Positions 8,230-17,963 of a stretch of DNA of 64,000 bases are shown in pieces. Source of the stretch: Alistipes excrementigallinarum (GTDB taxonomy: Bacteria > Bacteroidota > Bacteroidia > Bacteroidales > Rikenellaceae); contig DXIP01000014.1 in assembly GCA_019112825.1 (NCBI GenBank), positions 45,744 through 109,743 of the forward strand, written 5' to 3'. Below the pieces are notes generated by a model, which was given only the letters and a program-made list of their open reading frames with translations, did not search any database and was not told the origin of the DNA. Every line of letters starts with the position of its first letter. Position 1 is the first letter of the stretch. The position numbers were made by a program, and so were the translations under genes.

Positions 8230-9499
8230 CAACATGCTGCTCGAGCCACTCGCGCAGGGCGTCGCCCCGCAAATCGACCGCAACGACCCGGCGCTCCCCA
8301 TCCAGCAGCAGGTTGTGCGGGATGGTCCGGATGTCGAAGCGGGCGACCAGCTCCGCGAACGAGGCGTCGCTGCGGTCGAGGCGGAGGTTGAGCAGCGGCG
8401 AAAGTCCCTCCTGCTCCATGGCGCTCCTCCAGGCGGCGGCATCCTCGTCGACCGAGACGGCGCAGACGGAGAGCGCCCCGTCGAAACGGCTCGCCGCATC
8501 GAGCAGGCCGGGGAGCTCCCTGCGGCAGGGGGCGCACCACGACGCCCAGAAGTCGAGCAGCACATACTCCTCGGCAGCCTCCAGCGGGTTCCGCCGCACC
8601 CCCTCCCCGTCGGGAAGCGAGAAGGCCTCGACCCGCTCTCCGACGGCGTAGGGCGGCAGGGAGCAGGCCTCCGTTCCGGACTCCGGCTCCGGTGCGCCCC
8701 CGGGTGCCGTCTCCTCCCCAGGCTCCGCCCCCTCGGGATAGGGCTCCGGGAGGCCCGAAAGCCGCGCACGGAGGTTCTCCATCCGCATGCTCTCGCGGGT
8801 CGGCGGCTCGGGCGCCGCCTGCTCATCGAGCGAGTTAAGGCAGGGGCTCCCGGGGAAGCGTGCACGAAGCTGCCGGACCAGGGCGCGGAGGCTGTCCTCG
8901 GTCATGTTCGGGGAGGTATCGGCATACCACATCGTCGCAACGACGGCCAGCAGCGCGCTCCGGTCGTTGAAAATCGCCGAGCGGGCCAGGGAGTCGAGCT
9001 CCGCCTCGCGGGCCGCAAGCCGGGCCTCGAGCTCCTGCCGACGCCGGGCATCGAGTCCCGGAGCGGCAGCCTCGCTGCGCAGCTGCTCCAGCGCCCCGTA
9101 TCCGATTTCCCGATAGCGGCGGCTGATTTCGGTCATGCGCTCCGTGGCGAACGAGCCGCGGCAGGCGGGGAAGAAGGAGCGAGCGGCAGTGTCGATGCGC
9201 AGCGAGACCCGCTCCCCGCGGGCAGCAAGCAGGATGTAGCTCCCCTGCCCCGGGATAAGCAGTTCGACCAAGCTCTCAGGGTCGGGAAGCGGACCCGAGA
9301 GCTGTGCCGCATGACGGACCAGCCGCGCGGAGTCGACCAGCGTGAGCTGGTTGCCCATGCGGGCAAAGAGGTAGACCGCGCAGTTGTCGCACCCGGTCTC
9401 GGGGGCCGTTTCGACCTCGAGCCGGAAGCGGTTGCCGCCGCATGAGCACAGGCCAAGCAGGAGGGCAGCCGCCACAAGAAGGGAGAGACAGTTTTTCAT
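8222..9499 (-). CDS. TlpA/ResA-like thioredoxin-fold lipoprotein
   Basis: A 425-residue predicted lipoprotein (LGLCSC, Cys20). The N-terminal part, about residues 22-130, resembles the beta-sandwich DUF4369 often found before TlpA domains. A helical Arg/Glu-rich middle follows, then an acidic Pro/Gly/Glu-rich linker, and a C-terminal thioredoxin fold with the active site WCAPC near residue 320 (YVLLDFWASWCAPCRREL) and a cis-proline TIPHNLLL. Such proteins are periplasmic or outer-membrane thiol-disulfide reductases. The substrate is unknown. The ATG at 9499 is chosen because it begins the signal peptide and lies downstream of a good promoter. Confidence 0.88.
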   Translation of the reverse strand: MKNCLSLLVAAALLLGLCSCGGNRFRLEVETAPETGCDNCAVYLFARMGNQLTLVDSARLVRHAAQLSGPLPDPESLVELLIPGQGSYILLAARGERVSLRIDTAARSFFPACRGSFATERMTEISRRYREIGYGALEQLRSEAAAPGLDARRRQELEARLAAREAELDSLARSAIFNDRSALLAVVATMWYADTSPNMTEDSLRALVRQLRARFPGSPCLNSLDEQAAPEPPTRESMRMENLRARLSGLPEPYPEGAEPGEETAPGGAPEPESGTEACSLPPYAVGERVEAFSLPDGEGVRRNPLEAAEEYVLLDFWASWCAPCRRELPGLLDAASRFDGALSVCAVSVDEDAAAWRSAMEQEGLSPLLNLRLDRSDASFAELVARFDIRTIPHNLLLDGERRVVAVDLRGDALREWLEQHVGR

Positions 9500-9597
9500 G
9501 GTTGGTTTTGTATCTATTCGGAAAGTACCATTTTTCAAAATGAGGGGCCGGGCCGATGGGACGGAGGGTCGGCGCCGCGCATCCCGACGGTACGATT

Positions 9598-9628
9598 GCA
9601 AGATACTACTATTTTTTTAGAAGACAAA
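9598..9628 (-). promoter_or_regulatory. Promoter of the TlpA-like lipoprotein gene
   Basis: On the minus strand TTTG (9625-9628) is followed by exactly 19 bases and TATCTTGC (9598-9605), one mismatch from TAnnTTTG. The leader to the ATG would be about 90 bases. Confidence 0.7.
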
Positions 9629-9971
9629 GAAATACGCCCCTTGAGCCAACCTTTGCGGCATTCCGGAACAAAATACGCCCGACCGGGCGGAAGCTCCGGC
9701 GGGCGGACGGGAGAGGGAGTGGCGGAAAGACGTGACGGGCGGACGAGGGGGCGCAGCAAGAAGGCAGAGCGCTCCGGAGGGCAGGCGGAAGGAGGACGAA
9801 CGGGAGACGGGTCGCGGCGGAAAGGACGCAGCGGAGAGGACGTGGCAAAGGGAGCGGCAGAGGAAGTGGCGGACAAGACGCAACAAAGGAGAGGCCCGGC
9901 GGATCACGGACCGGGCGGAGCATAACAACAAGACGCGGAGGAAGGGTGAGACGAACCGGCGCCTCGACCCG
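9629..9971. other. Gene-free purine-rich spacer
   Basis: This stretch of 343 bases is strongly GA-rich on the plus strand and of low complexity, built from GGAGG, GGCGGA and CGGAAAG-like words. I see no gene, promoter box or terminator. Both flanking genes are on the minus strand. Confidence 0.7.
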
Positions 9972-10877
9972 CTACGACCGTTCGGGCCCCTCAACGGGAG
10001 CGGAAGCGGCTGGCGCTAAGGTGGCTTTTTTGCGGGTCCCGGCGGTGGCTGTCTTGCCGGCTCCGGAGGATGCTTTGCGGGCTCCGGCGGAAGAGGTCTT
10101 GCCGGCCCGGGAGGCAGAGGTTCCTGCGGTGGTTGTCTTGCCGGCCCGGGAGGCCTTTGTTCCGGCCTTGGCGGCGCTCTTCGTGTCGCTCCCGTCGACT
10201 GTTCCGGCCGGTGCGGAGGCCGCCTCGCGGGCCTCGGCGCGGCGGTCGGCGGCGTACTTGCGGCACCAGGGGGCGATGCCGCACTCGCCGCAGCGGGGCG
10301 AGCGGGCCATGCAGACGTAGCGTCCGTGGAGAATCAGCCAGTGGTGGGCGATGGGCAGCAGGTGCGAGGGGATGTTCCGCTCGAGCGTCCGCTCGGTCTG
10401 CAGCGGCGTCTTCGAGCCGGTCGTCAGCCCGATGCGCTCCGAGACGCGAAAGACATGCGTGTCGACCGGCATCACCTCGCGCTGCCACAGCACCGCACCC
10501 AGCACGTTGGCCGTCTTGCGCCCCACGCCCGGAAGTCGCTGCATCGCCTCGAGGTCGGTGGGCACCTCGCCGCCGAACTCCGCACAGAGCATGCGGGCCA
10601 TGCCGGCGAGGTTCTTCGCCTTGTTGTTGGGGTAGGAGATGCTCCGGATGTAGGGGAAAATCTCCTCGGGGGTGGCGGCGGCCATCGCCTCGGGGGTGGG
10701 GAAGGCGGCGAAGAGGGCCGGCGTGGTCATGTTGACCCGCTTGTCGGTGCACTGCGCCGAGAGAATCACCGCAACGAGCAGTTGGAAGGGGTTTTCATAG
10801 TGGAGTTCGCTCTCGGCCACGGGCATGTGTTCCGAGAACCAGGCGATTACGCCGTCGTAACGTTGGCGGAGGGTCAT
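9972..10877 (-). CDS. nth: Endonuclease III with a histone-like basic tail
   Basis: Base-excision repair DNA glycosylase/AP lyase acting on oxidised pyrimidines. The core (residues 1-210) has the helix-hairpin-helix LPGVGRKTA with catalytic Lys121, the catalytic Asp139 in VDTHVFR, and a 4Fe-4S cluster motif C-X6-C-X2-C-X5-C (Cys189, 196, 199, 205). The standard enzyme ends about here. This one continues for about 90 residues of Ala/Lys/Gly/Ser/Thr with AGKT-like repeats, resembling a histone H1 tail and likely to bind DNA non-specifically. The start at 10877 matches family N-termini. Upstream lie 79-bp tandem repeats. Confidence 0.95.
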   Translation of the reverse strand: MTLRQRYDGVIAWFSEHMPVAESELHYENPFQLLVAVILSAQCTDKRVNMTTPALFAAFPTPEAMAAATPEEIFPYIRSISYPNNKAKNLAGMARMLCAEFGGEVPTDLEAMQRLPGVGRKTANVLGAVLWQREVMPVDTHVFRVSERIGLTTGSKTPLQTERTLERNIPSHLLPIAHHWLILHGRYVCMARSPRCGECGIAPWCRKYAADRRAEAREAASAPAGTVDGSDTKSAAKAGTKASRAGKTTTAGTSASRAGKTSSAGARKASSGAGKTATAGTRKKATLAPAASAPVEGPERS

Positions 10878-10890
10878 GGTCGTTTTTTTT

Positions 10891-11127
10891 AGGGCATCAA
10901 GGCCGAAGCGCGCGGGGAGGTCGGGGGTCATCCCCGCGAAGCCTCACCCCGGCGTCGGAAAAGATTTTCAGGACATCAAGGTCGAAGCGCGCGGGACGGT
11001 CGGGGGTCATTCCCGCGAATCCGCTCCCTTGCGCCGGAAGAGATTTTCAGGACATCAAGGCCGAAGCGCGCAGGGGGGTCGGGGGTCACCTTCGCGAAGC
11101 CGCTCCCTTGCGCCGGAAGAGTATCTT
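10891..11127. repeat. Three tandem copies of a 79-bp repeat
   Basis: Copies occupy 10891-10969, 10970-11048 and 11049-11127. Each begins with a variant of AGGACATCAAGG and carries GGTCGGGGGTCA near its middle. The copy at 11049-11127 includes the last 14 codons and stop of the glycosyltransferase gene. The array therefore looks like repeated duplication of that gene's 3' end toward nth. The copies differ at several positions, so it is not recent. Confidence 0.9.
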
Positions 11128-12024
11128 TTTGAGCAGCAGTCCGTAGCCCGCGGGGTGGAGGGCCAGCCGCGGCGTGCGCCGCACGTCGCGCCACCAGCGG
11201 GCCAGGTACTCGCCCACGGGGCCGTGGTAGGAGAGCACCCAGAGCGCCACGTCGCTGCGCCGACAGAGCAGCCGGTAGCGGTGGCGCCCCGCGCCGTAGC
11301 GGGCATCGAACCAGAGGCTCGTATCCATGAGCGAGTCGCAGAAGGCGATGCGCTTGCGGTAGAGGCCGCTCTGGCTGACGCTTTGGGGCAGCATGCGGTG
11401 GACGGCCGTCTCGGCATCGAGCCACGCGATGCGCGACTCGGCGGCGAACCAGAGCCACATCGGGGCGTCGTCGGTGAGCCATTCGGGGTGCTCCTCGGGG
11501 CGCACCTCGGCGTAGTAGCGCAGGATGAGGTCGCGCCGGGCGACGGCCGTGCAGTTCTCGACCGTGTTGTTGAAGAGCAGGCGGTCGAAGTCGGTGAGCA
11601 TCACCTCGGGGTAGTGGAGTTCGCGGCCCGTCCCCTCGAAGAGGCGCAGCGAGCGCGTGTAGCAGAGGCCCAGCGAGGGGTCGGCCTCGAGCATCGCCAC
11701 CTGCCGTTCGAGCTTCTCGGGGTCGCACCACCAGTCGTCGCCGTCGCAGATGGCGACGTAGCGGCCGCGGCACGCCTCGATGGTGCGGCGGTAGTTGGCC
11801 CGCATGCCGACGTTGTGCTCCGACGTTACCAGACGGATGCGGTCGGGGTAGCGCGCGGCGTAGGAGCGGCAGATGTCGGGCGTGGAGTCGCTGCTGCAGT
11901 CCTCGCCCAGAAGCAGCTCGACGGCAAACGAGGTGCGCTGCGCCAGGACGCTCTCGATGGCCCGGGCGATGTAGGGGGCGTGGTTGTAGGTGGTCATGCA
12001 GACCGAAACAAGCGGAGTATTCAT
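11086..12024 (-). CDS. Family 2 glycosyltransferase
   Basis: A 312-residue GT-A-fold enzyme that would move a sugar from a nucleotide donor to an envelope glycan. It shows the N-terminal VSVCMTTYNHAPYIARAIESVLAQ, the donor-binding GEDCSSDST, and the metal-binding CDGDDWWCDPEKL. No transmembrane helix is evident, so it is cytosolic or membrane-peripheral. I prefer the ATG at 12024 (MNTPLVSV) to one seven codons upstream because family members begin there. Its last 14 codons lie in a tandem-repeat array. The donor and acceptor cannot be deduced. Confidence 0.9.
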   Translation of the reverse strand: MNTPLVSVCMTTYNHAPYIARAIESVLAQRTSFAVELLLGEDCSSDSTPDICRSYAARYPDRIRLVTSEHNVGMRANYRRTIEACRGRYVAICDGDDWWCDPEKLERQVAMLEADPSLGLCYTRSLRLFEGTGRELHYPEVMLTDFDRLLFNNTVENCTAVARRDLILRYYAEVRPEEHPEWLTDDAPMWLWFAAESRIAWLDAETAVHRMLPQSVSQSGLYRKRIAFCDSLMDTSLWFDARYGAGRHRYRLLCRRSDVALWVLSYHGPVGEYLARWWRDVRRTPRLALHPAGYGLLLKKILFRRKGAASRR

Positions 12025-12220
12025 CTTTCGGAGTGGGTTGCACACATTTTTTCAGGGCCGGGTCACGGGTCGGAGCCGGAACCGGGACACGGGACACGGG
12101 GCCGGGCGGAACCGGAGCACGGGACCGTGGCGCAGTGCGGAGCCGGCGGGTCGGGTTGGCACCTTCACCGGCGCGGGGGCAGAGCCGCCGGCCGGAGGCC
12201 TCAGCCTAGAAGCATCTGTC

Positions 12221-14881
12221 TCAGAGCCGCTTGAGCTTGGCGAAGCGGAGCAGCAGCGTGCGCCGCCCTTCGGTTTCGAAGTCGACCACCAGCCGCGGGT
12301 CGGCCCCCGAGGTGTCGACCTCGCGGACCACGCCGCGGCCGAACTTGGCATGCTCGACCCGCTCCCCTACCGCATAGCCGCATGCCGAAGCGGCACCTCC
12401 GGCTGCCGGGGCGGCCGCTGCGGGGCTCTGTCCGGCGCCCGCTGCCGGGCTCTGGCCTCCGCCGGCAGGACGCACCCCCAGGCGGCGCATCCCCTCGGTC
12501 GAGGGGCGCGGCTGGAGGGGACGCACCAGTTCGGGGTCGGGGCTGCCCGAGGGACGGGCCGGCTGGGCGCGCTGGAACTGGCGTGCGGGGCCGCCCGCGA
12601 AGGAGCCGCCCGAGGCGCTGCCCGCACCCGGGCCGTGTCCGCCGCCATAGCCTCCGCGCGAAGCGGAGTAACCGCCTCCGGAGCCCGAGCCGTAGCCGCC
12701 GCGGGAGGCCGAACCGCCCGCCGAACCGGAGCCTGGACCATAGCCGCCGCGGGAGCCCGCCGCCGGGCCTCCGCCCGAGCGCTGCTGGAAGCGGTAGTCG
12801 AAGCGGCGACGCAGCTCGTCGATGGCCGTCGGGGCCCCCTCGCCCTCCGGACGCCGCTCGCGCGAGCGCCCCAGGTCGACGTCGCTCTCGACGTAGCGGG
12901 GGTCGATTTCGCGCAGGAAGCAGCTCGGACGCGAGAACTCCATGCTGCCCCAGCGGAAGCGCATCTCGGCGTAGGAGATGGTGGCGGCCACCTTGGCCCG
13001 CGTGAGGGCCACGTAGAAGAGCCGCCGCTCCTCCTCGAGCCCCTCGGCCGACTCGGCCGCACGCTGCGAGGGGAAGAGGTTCTCCTCCATGCCCACGATG
13101 TAGACATACTTGTATTCGAGCCCCTTGGCCGAGTGGACCGTCATGAGGGTCACCTTGTTGCTGTTCTCGGGGTCGTCGCGGTCCATGTCCGACATGAGCA
13201 TCATGTTCTGGAGCCACTCCTCGACGGTGGCCTCCGCATCGGGCTGCCGCTCGCCGTTGCGGATTTCGGCGTCGCACCGCTCCTTGAACTCCTGCATCGA
13301 GTTGAGCAGCTCCTCGATGTTGCCCAGCGCCGAGGCCGCCTCGGGCGAGTTGTCGGCCCGGTAGAGGGCGATGATGCCCGAGCGCGTGGCCACCTCCATG
13401 CCGAAGTCGTAGAGCCCTCGGTCCGACCGCGCAAGCGAGAGCGAGCGGATGAGCTCGACGAAGTCGCGCACCTTGCGCACGACGCTCCGCGTCACGGCGT
13501 CGGCGGCCGGCTCGGCCACCAGCGCGTCGACCGCCTCCCACATCGAGAGGCCCCGCGCCGAGGCCAGTTCGGCGATGCGCTGCACGGTCGCGTCGCCGAT
13601 GCCGCGCGCCGGGTAGTTGACGATGCGGCGGAAGGCCTCGTCGTCGTGGGGGTTGATGACCAGACGGATGTAGGCCATCAGGTCCTTCACCTCCTTGTGG
13701 TCGTAGAACGACGAGCCCTTGTAGATGCGGTAGGGGATGCCCCGCCGCCGGAGGTTGTCCTCCAGCACGGCCGACTGGCTGTTGGTGCGGTAGAGAATCA
13801 CCGCATCGGACCACTCGTCCCCCGTGCGGCGGATGCGGTCGCGCAGCTCGCTCACCACCAGCTCGGCCTCCTCGCGGTCGGTGTAGGCCTTCAGGATGCG
13901 GATTTTCTCCCCTTCGTCGCCCGCCGAGAAGCAGTGCTTCTCCATGCGGCGCGCGTTGTGGACGATGACCGAGTTGGCGGCGTCGACGATGGTGCGCGTC
14001 GAGCGGTAGTTCTGCTCGAGCTTGAAGACCTGCGCATCGGGGTAGTCGTTGCGGAACGAGAGGATGTTCTCGATTTTCGCGCCGCGGAACGAGTAGATGG
14101 ACTGCGCGTCGTCGCCCACGACGCAAACCTTCGAGTGGCGCTGCGAGAGGCGGCGGATGATGACATACTGCGCGTAGTTGGTGTCCTGGTACTCGTCGAC
14201 CAGAATGTACTGGAAGAGCTCCTGGTAGCGCGCCAGCACGTCGGGGCAGTCGCGCAGCAGGATGTTGGTCTGCAGCAGCAGGTCGTCGAAGTCCATCGCG
14301 CCGTTGTGCTTGCAGCGCTGGCAGTAGAGGTTGTAGAGGTTGCCGAATTCGGGCATCTGCGCCTGGCGGTCCTCGGCGGCGTAGGCGGCGTTGGCCAGGT
14401 AGGCCCCCGGGGTGATGAGCTTGTTCTTGGCCAGCGAGATGCGCGAGGCCACCGTGGCGGGCTTGTAGCGGTCGTCGGCGAGGTTCAGCTCGCGGACGAG
14501 GCTCTTGAGCAGGTTGCGGCTGTCCGACGAGTCGTAGATGGTGAACGACTCGGTGAAGCCGATGCGCTCGGCGTTTTCACGCAGGATGCGCGAGAAGACC
14601 GAGTGGAAGGTCCCCATGCGGATGTAGCGCGAGCGCTCGCCCGGCACCATCTGCGCGATGCGGTCGCGCATCTGCTCGGCGGCCTTGTTGGTGAAGGTGA
14701 GCGCCAGGATGTTCCACGGTTTGACCCCCTGTTCTATCATGTAGGCGATGCGCGAGGTGAGCACGCGCGTCTTGCCCGAGCCCGCTCCGGCGATGATGAG
14801 CGAGGGGGTGTCGTAGTTGACCACGGCGGCATATTGGGCGGGGTTGAGCCCCTTGAGTATGGGTGACTGCTGGGATTCCAT
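12221..14881 (-). CDS. pcrA: ATP-dependent DNA helicase of the UvrD/PcrA family
   Basis: Superfamily 1A 3'-5' helicase for repair and replication, 886 residues. Motifs in order are LNPAQYAAV (Q motif), the Walker A AGAGSGKT, TFTNKAAEQMRDR, DEYQDTN (motif II), VGDDAQSIYSFRGA (motif III), LEQNYRS (IV), TVHSAKGLEYKYV (V) and VALTRAK (VI). A C-terminal Tudor-like domain (VGERVEHAKFGRGVV...) closes the protein, as in PcrA. Between motif VI and that domain lies an unusually long Gly/Ser/Ala/Tyr-rich linker of about 100 residues with repeated RGGYG units. The start at 14881 gives MESQQSPILKGLNPAQ, with a -7 box about 20 bases upstream. Confidence 0.95.
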   Translation of the reverse strand: MESQQSPILKGLNPAQYAAVVNYDTPSLIIAGAGSGKTRVLTSRIAYMIEQGVKPWNILALTFTNKAAEQMRDRIAQMVPGERSRYIRMGTFHSVFSRILRENAERIGFTESFTIYDSSDSRNLLKSLVRELNLADDRYKPATVASRISLAKNKLITPGAYLANAAYAAEDRQAQMPEFGNLYNLYCQRCKHNGAMDFDDLLLQTNILLRDCPDVLARYQELFQYILVDEYQDTNYAQYVIIRRLSQRHSKVCVVGDDAQSIYSFRGAKIENILSFRNDYPDAQVFKLEQNYRSTRTIVDAANSVIVHNARRMEKHCFSAGDEGEKIRILKAYTDREEAELVVSELRDRIRRTGDEWSDAVILYRTNSQSAVLEDNLRRRGIPYRIYKGSSFYDHKEVKDLMAYIRLVINPHDDEAFRRIVNYPARGIGDATVQRIAELASARGLSMWEAVDALVAEPAADAVTRSVVRKVRDFVELIRSLSLARSDRGLYDFGMEVATRSGIIALYRADNSPEAASALGNIEELLNSMQEFKERCDAEIRNGERQPDAEATVEEWLQNMMLMSDMDRDDPENSNKVTLMTVHSAKGLEYKYVYIVGMEENLFPSQRAAESAEGLEEERRLFYVALTRAKVAATISYAEMRFRWGSMEFSRPSCFLREIDPRYVESDVDLGRSRERRPEGEGAPTAIDELRRRFDYRFQQRSGGGPAAGSRGGYGPGSGSAGGSASRGGYGSGSGGGYSASRGGYGGGHGPGAGSASGGSFAGGPARQFQRAQPARPSGSPDPELVRPLQPRPSTEGMRRLGVRPAGGGQSPAAGAGQSPAAAAPAAGGAASACGYAVGERVEHAKFGRGVVREVDTSGADPRLVVDFETEGRRTLLLRFAKLKRL

Positions 14882-14902
14882 CGTTTCGTTTCGTTCGGAA
14901 GG

Positions 14903-14910
14903 CAAAGGTA
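14903..14910 (-). promoter_or_regulatory. -7 promoter box upstream of pcrA
   Basis: TACCTTTG on the minus strand fits the Bacteroidota -7 consensus TAnnTTTG, 21 bases before the ATG. No matching -33 element is seen at the usual spacing. Confidence 0.55.
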
Positions 14911-14992
14911 CGAACAAATCGCCATCCGGCGGGCAGTTTACCCCAAGATTTTTCCCCGCGCGGGGCATCGCGGCCTTCGGCCGCCGGTGCGC

Positions 14993-15027
14993 TTTGCGCT
15001 TTTTTTCGTAAATTTGCAATAATTTTG
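14993..15027 (+). promoter_or_regulatory. Promoter region of the moxR-bat operon
   Basis: TTTG (14993-14996), 23 bases, then TAATTTTG (15020-15027). A second -7-like box, TAAATTTG, lies at 15009-15016. The moxR ATG is 62 bases after the downstream box. Which box is used cannot be told from sequence. Confidence 0.6.
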
Positions 15028-15089
15028 CAGGGAGGTCGTTACCTAACTGAACAAAACCCGGGAAATTTACTTCACATATATAATACCCA

Positions 15090-16088
<999 letters not shown>

Positions 16089-16100
16089 GCCGACCCGAAG

Positions 16101-16985
16101 ATGGAGCAGAGCGAGAACGATATCCTCAGGCGCGTCCGCAAAATCGAAATCAAGACCCGCGGCCTTTCCAACGAGATTTTCGCCGGAAAGTACCACACGG
16201 CCTTTCGCGGACGCGGCATGTCGTTTTCCGAGGTGAGGGAGTACCGCGCCGGCGACGACGTGCGCGACATCGACTGGAACGTCACGGCACGCTCGTCGAA
16301 GCCCTACATCAAGGTCTACGAGGAGGAGCGCGAACTGACAATGATGCTCATCGTCGACGTCTCGGCCTCGCGGATGTTCGGCTCGACCGACCGGCTCAAG
16401 AAGAACGTCATCACGGAGATTGCCGCCGTGCTGGCCTTCTCGGCCGCCCAGAACAACGACAAGGTGGGCTGCATCTTCTTCTCGGACCGCATCGAGAAGT
16501 TCATCCCCCCGAAGAAGGGGCGCAGCCACATCCTCATGATTATCCGCGAGCTGGTGGGCTTCCGTCCCCAGCACACGGGCACGAAGCTCTCCGAGCCGCT
16601 GCGCTTCCTGACCAACGTCAGCAAGAAGCACTGCACGACCTTCATCCTCTCGGACTTCCTCGACACCTCGTCCGACGGCGAGGCGCTCGACGACGCGCTC
16701 AAGATTGCCGGCGGGAAGCACGACCTGGTGGGCATCCGCGTCTACGACCCCCGCGAGGCGGAGCTCCCCGACGTGGGCATCATCGAGCTGCGCGACGCCG
16801 AGAGCGGCCGCAAGGTGTGGACCGACACCTCGTCGCGCGCCGTGCGCGACCACTACGCCGAGTCGTGGCGCCGCCGCAGCGAGCAAATCGAGACGATGCT
16901 CCGCCACAACCGCATCGACACGGCCACCGTGGCCACCGACGGCGACTACGTGGTCGAACTCATTAAACTCTTCAAGCAACGATGA
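16101..16985 (+). CDS. DUF58 protein (vWA-like)
   Basis: A 294-residue soluble protein of the DUF58 family, regularly encoded with MoxR ATPases. The hallmark GMSFSEVREYRAGDDVRDIDWNV is followed by KVYEEERELTMMLIVDVSASMxF-like sequence (here VDVSASRMF). That is a degenerate MIDAS metal site, with Asp-x-Ser-x-Ser partly kept. Its exact function is unknown, but it is taken to act with MoxR on the Bat membrane complex. It begins 12 bases after moxR, and its end overlaps the next start by ATGA. Confidence 0.9.
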   Translation: MEQSENDILRRVRKIEIKTRGLSNEIFAGKYHTAFRGRGMSFSEVREYRAGDDVRDIDWNVTARSSKPYIKVYEEERELTMMLIVDVSASRMFGSTDRLKKNVITEIAAVLAFSAAQNNDKVGCIFFSDRIEKFIPPKKGRSHILMIIRELVGFRPQHTGTKLSEPLRFLTNVSKKHCTTFILSDFLDTSSDGEALDDALKIAGGKHDLVGIRVYDPREAELPDVGIIELRDAESGRKVWTDTSSRAVRDHYAESWRRRSEQIETMLRHNRIDTATVATDGDYVVELIKLFKQR

Positions 16986-17962
16986 AACGAATCGTCACGC
17001 TCCTGCTGCTCGCCGGCTCGCTCTCGGGAGCCGCGGCCCAGCAGCGCCCCGCCGTCACGGTCCGTCTGGAGCCCGACAGCGTCTTCATAGGCGACCGCTT
17101 CGACTACGTCATCGAGGTGGAGAAGGACCTGGTGCAGGTGGTCGAGTTCCCCGAGTTCCGCAGTCCGGGCGGGGGGCTCGAACTGGTCGCCTCGCTGCCC
17201 GTCGACACGCTCGAACGCGAGGGGCGGCGCATGAAGCTCCGCAAGCGCTACCGCATGGCCGCCTTCGAGGAGGGCCGCTTCAACCTCGGCACGGGGCAGG
17301 TGCTCTATGCCGACAAGAACATCATCGACACGCTCCATACGGCCGACTCGCTGCTGCTGCGCGTCGGGACCTTCCAGATTGACTCCACCTCGCAGTCCAT
17401 CTACGACCTCAAGGGGCAGAAGAACCTGCCCTTCCGCTTCGCCGAAATCCGCAGCTACGTGCTCTGGGGCCTCGCCCTGCTGGCCGTGCTGCTCGTGGGT
17501 CTCTACGGCGTGGTGCGCTACCTGCGCCAGCGGGGCCGGGGACTGGGGTCGCTCTTCCGCCCGGCGCCTCCGCTGCCGCCCCACGTCGAGGCCATCAAGG
17601 CGCTCGAGACGCTCCACAACCAGAAGCTGTGGCAGAACAACCGCTACAAGGCCTACTACTCGGGGCTGAGCGACATCCTGCGCCACTACATCGTCCGCCG
17701 CTGGAACATCGGCGCGCTGGAGATGACCTCGGACGAAATCATCGAGGCGATGCGCGGCGTGGAGCTCCCCGACAAGGCCCGCAGGGACCTCAGCTCCCTG
17801 CTGCGCGACGCCGACCTGGTGAAGTTCGCCAAGGCGGAGCCCGACTCCGAGCAGAACGAAAACGACTATCTGAAGAGCTACTACTTCGTCGAGGAGACCA
17901 AACCCGTGGTCGAAACCACCGACGGAGAGAAGCCCGACACAGAGCTCAAAAAGGAGGATTAG
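16982..17962 (+). CDS. BatD-like/DUF4381-type single-pass membrane protein
   Basis: A 326-residue protein with a signal peptide (cleavage near Ala-Ala-Ala-Gln20), a periplasmic beta-rich domain (residues 21-150), one transmembrane helix (about 158-178, YVLWGLALLAVLLVGLYGVV), and a cytosolic helical domain. The cytosolic part carries EALETL-like and YYSGLSDILRHYIVRRW motifs typical of the protein found between DUF58 and BatA in Bacteroidota. Its role is probably as a membrane partner of the MoxR/Bat machine. Assignment to BatD versus the separate DUF4381 family is uncertain. The Glu/Lys-rich tail ends one base before the next gene's ATG. Confidence 0.75.
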   Translation: MKRIVTLLLLAGSLSGAAAQQRPAVTVRLEPDSVFIGDRFDYVIEVEKDLVQVVEFPEFRSPGGGLELVASLPVDTLEREGRRMKLRKRYRMAAFEEGRFNLGTGQVLYADKNIIDTLHTADSLLLRVGTFQIDSTSQSIYDLKGQKNLPFRFAEIRSYVLWGLALLAVLLVGLYGVVRYLRQRGRGLGSLFRPAPPLPPHVEAIKALETLHNQKLWQNNRYKAYYSGLSDILRHYIVRRWNIGALEMTSDEIIEAMRGVELPDKARRDLSSLLRDADLVKFAKAEPDSEQNENDYLKSYYFVEETKPVVETTDGEKPDTELKKED

Positions 17963-17963
17963 C

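Noticed and set aside
14989..15006. Small GCGC-TTT-GCGC hairpin followed by seven T as a terminator
   Set aside because: The stem is only four base pairs and no plus-strand gene ends upstream of it. It overlaps the likely moxR promoter region.
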